NCBI GenBank assembly: GCA_951812305.1
Contig: CATOSB010000018.1
Location: forward strand, 47,207 to 111,206
Source of the DNA: an uncultured Paracoccaceae bacterium
GTDB lineage: Bacteria; Pseudomonadota; Alphaproteobacteria; Rhodobacterales; Rhodobacteraceae
DNA: 64,000 nucleotides
Direction: 5' to 3'
The position numbers and the translations under genes were made by a program. The notes beneath the pieces were generated by a model. It was given only the letters and a program-made list of their open reading frames with translations, was not told the DNA's origin and did no database searches. The stretch's first letter is position 1. The number at the start of each line of letters is the position of its first letter. Positions 61,018 to 64,000 of the stretch are shown in pieces.

Positions 61018-61380
61018 ATGCCATTTCAATTGATCGAACTCTACGCAACCAATGCACGTCGACAAGAGATGCTGGAATTCTACTGCGGCGAGCTTGAATT
61101 TGGGATCGTGGACGAGGGCAGGAAGTCTGACAATCCGTTGTGGCTCGTTAACTCGGGGCAAGTATTGCGGATCTGGTTCAAAGACACTCCTATTCGATCG
61201 AAAGTGACTGGACTCACATTCCAGGTCAGTGATTTCTCCGCTGCTCTTGCCCATATGAGTTCACTTGATTGCGTTGTTGCGGGGTCGATTTCATTTGCGC
61301 AACGCAATTTCAGAATTCGAGACCCATGCGGGAACGTCATCGGAATTCAGAGGATTCCTGCTTCTGATTGGGTGAACTGA
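61018..61380 (+). CDS. VOC-superfamily protein, second type (right arm)
   Basis: Mirror of 20065-20427: a 120-residue glyoxalase-fold protein ending FRIRDPCGNVIGIQ. Confidence 0.7.
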   Translation: MPFQLIELYATNARRQEMLEFYCGELEFGIVDEGRKSDNPLWLVNSGQVLRIWFKDTPIRSKVTGLTFQVSDFSAALAHMSSLDCVVAGSISFAQRNFRIRDPCGNVIGIQRIPASDWVN

Positions 61381-61384
61381 ATGC

Positions 61385-61522
61385 ATGTGGCACCTAGCAG
61401 GGTACATTGAGCGGCGATACGGCCACCTGACGTGGCTGGAGGACTCGGGATACGCCATTGACCTTTGTTCGAGCTGCGCTGCAGAATTGATGATCACCGC
61501 ATATCGAGAAGCAAATTGCTGA
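61385..61522 (+). CDS. Possible 45-residue small protein (right arm)
   Basis: Mirror of 19923-20060: MWHLAGYIERRYGHLTWLED with a CSSC motif. Weak support, no ribosome site. Nothing else is visible in 61381-61683. Confidence 0.3.
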   Translation: MWHLAGYIERRYGHLTWLEDSGYAIDLCSSCAAELMITAYREANC

Positions 61523-61683
61523 AAGCCCAGGCGGCAAGAATTCAGCGCTTCCGGATTGGGCTCTCAACCGGTGTTCTCCGCGTTGTTCGGATGACATGGT
61601 GTGAACCCGGCGATTGCTCTTCTTGGGCGCCCGAGGTCCGATAAGATCGGCCTCACCATTTCCAGCCGTAGAGGAGAACGACC

Positions 61684-61863
61684 ATGTCCCATTTTGTTGG
61701 ACTTGATGTTTCCGAAAATGAAGTTTCGAACTGCGTTGTGAATGCCGCCGGAAACGTGCGTGCCCGGGCGACCGTGGCTGCGGCTTCTGATCTGATCGCC
61801 GCATTCATTGAAAGGAGTACCCCAGGGGCGGAACGTGTGGTTCACGTTGGTGCACTTCCGTAG
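61684..61863 (+). pseudogene. IS110-family transposase N-terminal scrap (right arm)
   Basis: Mirror of 19582-19761: MSHFVGLDVSENEVSNCVVN, 59 codons, then a stop. Confidence 0.75.
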
Positions 61864-62048
61864 CGAGGCACCGGAGCAGGTCGGTGTTCTGAACATCGAG
61901 GCGATCGCAGGCACCCTGCCCCGCCACCGGACCGGCGTTATCCGCGCCGGAACACCGTATGCGCGGTGCGGGATGACCTGAAAAGCGGAGGGAACAAAGC
62001 CGGGCGCAGTGGTCCTCAACTGGCTCGAGTTCGTGATATAACCTCTGC

Positions 62049-62441
62049 ATGTCAAAGAACGACCCCCCCTCGGCAAGCGTCTTGCGCGTCGCGCCGGTCC
62101 TGGACGTCAACAGCCGAAGTGTGCGAAAAATGCGCGACTTTTTCGTGGACCAGCTTGGGTTCGCGGTCGGCACCGAAGTCGGACCGGGTCCCAAGTTCGT
62201 CACGCTCGACAGAGATGGCCTAACCATCGTGCTGAACTGCCGCTTTTCGTTCGGCTTCCGAAAGCGTGATTGGGCCGCCTATTTCTGGACGGGTAACGTT
62301 TCGGGGTTTTTCGATGAGGTCAGGTCGCGCGGCGCAGAGATCAAGTCCGGCCTGGTGACCAAAGACTACGGTTGTCGGGAATTCGTTGTCATTGCGCCAG
62401 ACGGCAGAGAAATCGTCTTCGGTCAGCTCTTGCCCGAGTGA
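62049..62441 (+). CDS. VOC-superfamily protein (right arm)
   Basis: Mirror of 19004-19396: 130 residues, VAPVLDVNSRSVRKMRDFFV at the start and EFVVIAPDG near the end. Confidence 0.75.
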   Translation: MSKNDPPSASVLRVAPVLDVNSRSVRKMRDFFVDQLGFAVGTEVGPGPKFVTLDRDGLTIVLNCRFSFGFRKRDWAAYFWTGNVSGFFDEVRSRGAEIKSGLVTKDYGCREFVVIAPDGREIVFGQLLPE

Positions 62442-62799
62442 CGGTCTAACCCGATCGCTGCAAGGGGACGTCTTGACCGCTCTCCCCGGCCTCGTGTCAC
62501 TCAGCGCATTACAGAATGGTGTTCGCGTCCTTTCAGTTTCCTCAAATGGGACGTCGCCATCGAAAAAGCCGGTTGGCGGGGTTCCGTGTCCTTTTTGGTG
62601 TTGCACGACATGCTGGTCGCAGGGTCCGACCCGATCACAAAGGGCGGTTGCCTGAATTTTCCCGTGCCCTTCGGTCATTCCTCGCGGGCCAAAATTCTTG
62701 CCCCCTGCCCTTCTCCGCCCCGTTGCGCCTTCAGTGTGCTCGGGCCTCAAGCCCCTGCCCTCTGACCATCATTGCAACACCAAATGAAGGAGCACAGCA
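62442..62799. other. Gene-free interval (right arm)
   Basis: Mirror of 18646-19003. No protein-like frame; should hold the DUF736 promoter. Confidence 0.4.
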
Positions 62800-63138
62800 A
62801 TGACCACCAACTGCATCAAATTCGAAAGCGCGGATATCGAGACTGCCAAAGGCACCGGATCTATCTCCATCCTAACCTTCGATATCGACATCACCGTCGA
62901 GCTGGTCGCCAGCGACAACCCAATGGCACCAACGCACCGCGTGCTCGGTCGCCCACCGCGGGGCCGACTGGTCGAATGCGGCGGCATCTGGAAAAAACAG
63001 AACCGCGATACTGGCGCCGACTACTTCACGCTGACGATCCGAGATCATGGTTTCAACGCAAATCTTGGCAAATCTGCGAACCAGGACGACGACGCGCTGC
63101 AGGCGGTGATCCCCTGGGGTCCGAAAGACGCAGCCTGA
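62800..63138 (+). CDS. DUF736-like protein (right arm)
   Basis: Mirror of 18307-18645: 112 residues, SISILTFDIDITVELVASD and GGIWKKQNRDTGADYFTLTI. GGAG site before the ATG. Confidence 0.75.
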   Translation: MTTNCIKFESADIETAKGTGSISILTFDIDITVELVASDNPMAPTHRVLGRPPRGRLVECGGIWKKQNRDTGADYFTLTIRDHGFNANLGKSANQDDDALQAVIPWGPKDAA

Positions 63139-63144
63139 TATCAG

Positions 63145-63171
63145 GCGCTGGCCGGCAAGACCGGCCAGCGC
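63145..63171 (+). terminator. Hairpin after the DUF736 gene (right arm)
   Basis: Mirror of 18274-18300: perfect 11-bp GC stem, 5-base loop, no T run. Confidence 0.7.
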
Positions 63172-63366
63172 CGCAAGGGCCGCGTAGAATCGGTCAGGCG
63201 ATTCTCCCCCGGAACGCCTGTGATCGTCACATGGGGCGGGCTGGGTTGGCTCGTGGGACAAACCACGTTGTTTCTCGGCAGGTCGTCCAACGCGCCTGTC
63301 GCGTCTCCGTAGAACTGCGAGCATCATCCGATCAGATAGTTGGCGGCTGATGCTTGAGTGAACTTG

Positions 63367-63382
63367 TTTGACAGCCGTGCAG
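63367..63382. promoter_or_regulatory. parS-like repeat (right arm)
   Basis: TTTGACAGCCGTGCAG, the reverse of the 18063-18078 copy, upstream of the second repA. Confidence 0.65.
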
Positions 63383-63571
63383 AATGGAAAGTAGCGAATA
63401 AAAACAATATGATATGTCGAATTAGTAGTTGCTTCACTGCTGAGAAAGCCAGCTAATTCGGCACTGTTCGCAAGATCTAGTGGTCAGCCTGGGGACTTCC
63501 ACGCATTGTTGTGTTAGTCACAATGACGCCCTCTCGCGACCTTGGTCGCCGTACCGCGCGGAAAAAATCGT

Positions 63572-63580
63572 TGTGGATAA
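63572..63580 (-). promoter_or_regulatory. DnaA box (right arm)
   Basis: Exact DnaA consensus, mirror of 17865-17873, 72 bp upstream of the second repA start. Confidence 0.65.
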
Positions 63581-63651
63581 ACCGATTCCGGGTTAAGTCA
63601 CAGTTTAACGATAGAAATCGCGCAAAAAGCGATATTAGGCGAGGCGGCGGC

Positions 63652-64000
63652 ATGAGGGCAGCACCGTTCCAGGGCGATCAAGGGGGTACTCCCTTCGATG
63701 AGATCATCCTCCAGCAGGGTGAGCTGATCTCTGACCGGCTCAATATCTTGCGTCAGGAACAATATCCACCCGACGCTCAAAAGGGTTTGCGCCAGTTCAC
63801 GCTGGCCGAAGTCGCTTACTATCTCGGCGTCACACAATCCACGATCAAGAAACTCCATCTCGAAGGGAAAGGCCCTGAGCCGGAGACTTCATCCTCTGGG
63901 CGCAGGTCCTATTCTTCCGAACAGATGCTGGAGTTGCGGGCCTATCTCGATGAGCATGGCCGCCCCGGCAAGCGTCGATACCTGCCCCGCAGGACCGAAG
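63652..64000 (+). CDS. repA: Second repA, partial at the window end
   Basis: ATG 63652 with the same GAGG site starts a RepA identical to the first 116 codons of 16576-17793, including the helix-turn-helix LAEVAYYLGVTQSTIKKLH. It runs out of the window before Walker A. Whether a complete second repABC follows cannot be seen. Confidence 0.92.
   Translation, partial: MRAAPFQGDQGGTPFDEIILQQGELISDRLNILRQEQYPPDAQKGLRQFTLAEVAYYLGVTQSTIKKLHLEGKGPEPETSSSGRRSYSSEQMLELRAYLDEHGRPGKRRYLPRRTE

Larger units (their letters stand above)
52655..64000. repeat. Right arm of the inverted duplication
   Basis: Mirror image of 17445-28790; paired positions sum to 81445 with no length change. It continues past the window end inside a second repA. 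Confidence 0.95.

Noticed and set aside
1..64000. tRNA or rRNA genes
   Set aside because: I saw no cloverleaf-like or rRNA-like sequence on either strand; a covariance-model search would be needed to be certain.

Overview
The window is plasmid DNA, most likely from a Rhodobacteraceae-type alphaproteobacterium. The evidence is a high-GC backbone, a repABC operon with an antisense RNA between repB and repC, a second replicon of the iteron/replication-initiator-A type, MOBQ-like (MobA/MobL) relaxases, and small plasmid families typical of the group (DUF736, DUF1640, DUF2958, DUF6878, DUF6915, ArdC). Species cannot be told from the sequence.

Layout. (i) 1-9536: transfer-associated cargo. It holds a broken relaxase start at the left edge, small conserved genes, ArdC-type antirestriction protein, a very large ParB-like protein, and HU-like and cold-shock-like genes. 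(ii) 9637-13850: a mutL scrap, an Rpn-family nuclease, a tyrosine recombinase with a possible recombination site, a repC scrap, and an AAA/DUF4143 ATPase. (iii) 14043-17793: the repABC operon on the minus strand with a + strand antisense RNA (about 15444-15499) and parS-like repeats. (iv) 17445-28790: left arm of a very large inverted duplication: repA start, DUF736, two VOC genes, an SDR gene split by an IS982 element, an FAH-family hydrolase and a Tn3-family transposon. (v) 28791-52654: 24-kb spacer with IS3 and Tn3 remnants, an M78 peptidase, a serine recombinase, an IS982 copy with an IS66 copy nested in it, a type II restriction-modification system cut by another IS66 element, and a complete mobilisable backbone (parA and partner, rep with two repeat arrays, TraG/VirD4, TraD, oriT candidate, MobA). 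It ends with a membrane-protein gene pair interrupted by IS66. (vi) 52655-64000: right arm, a mirror image of the left (position x pairs with 81445 minus x), running off the window inside a second repA.

The region reads as a cointegrate of a repABC plasmid and an iteron-type mobilisable plasmid. It was remodelled by at least four IS66-type insertions (ISBst12-like single-ORF and classical three-ORF), three IS982 copies and Tn3 elements, and then part was duplicated in inverted orientation. The outer boundary of the right arm joins an IS66 end fragment to the Tn3 resolvase gene through a 5-bp microhomology.

Many genes are damaged by single-base changes in short homopolymers (integrase, SDR, MobA, Tn3 passenger, an xre gene), plus nonsense codons in TraG and the Tn3 passenger. 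These may be real decay or long-read consensus errors; raw reads would settle this. If they are errors, several genes called broken here (notably MobA) would be intact.
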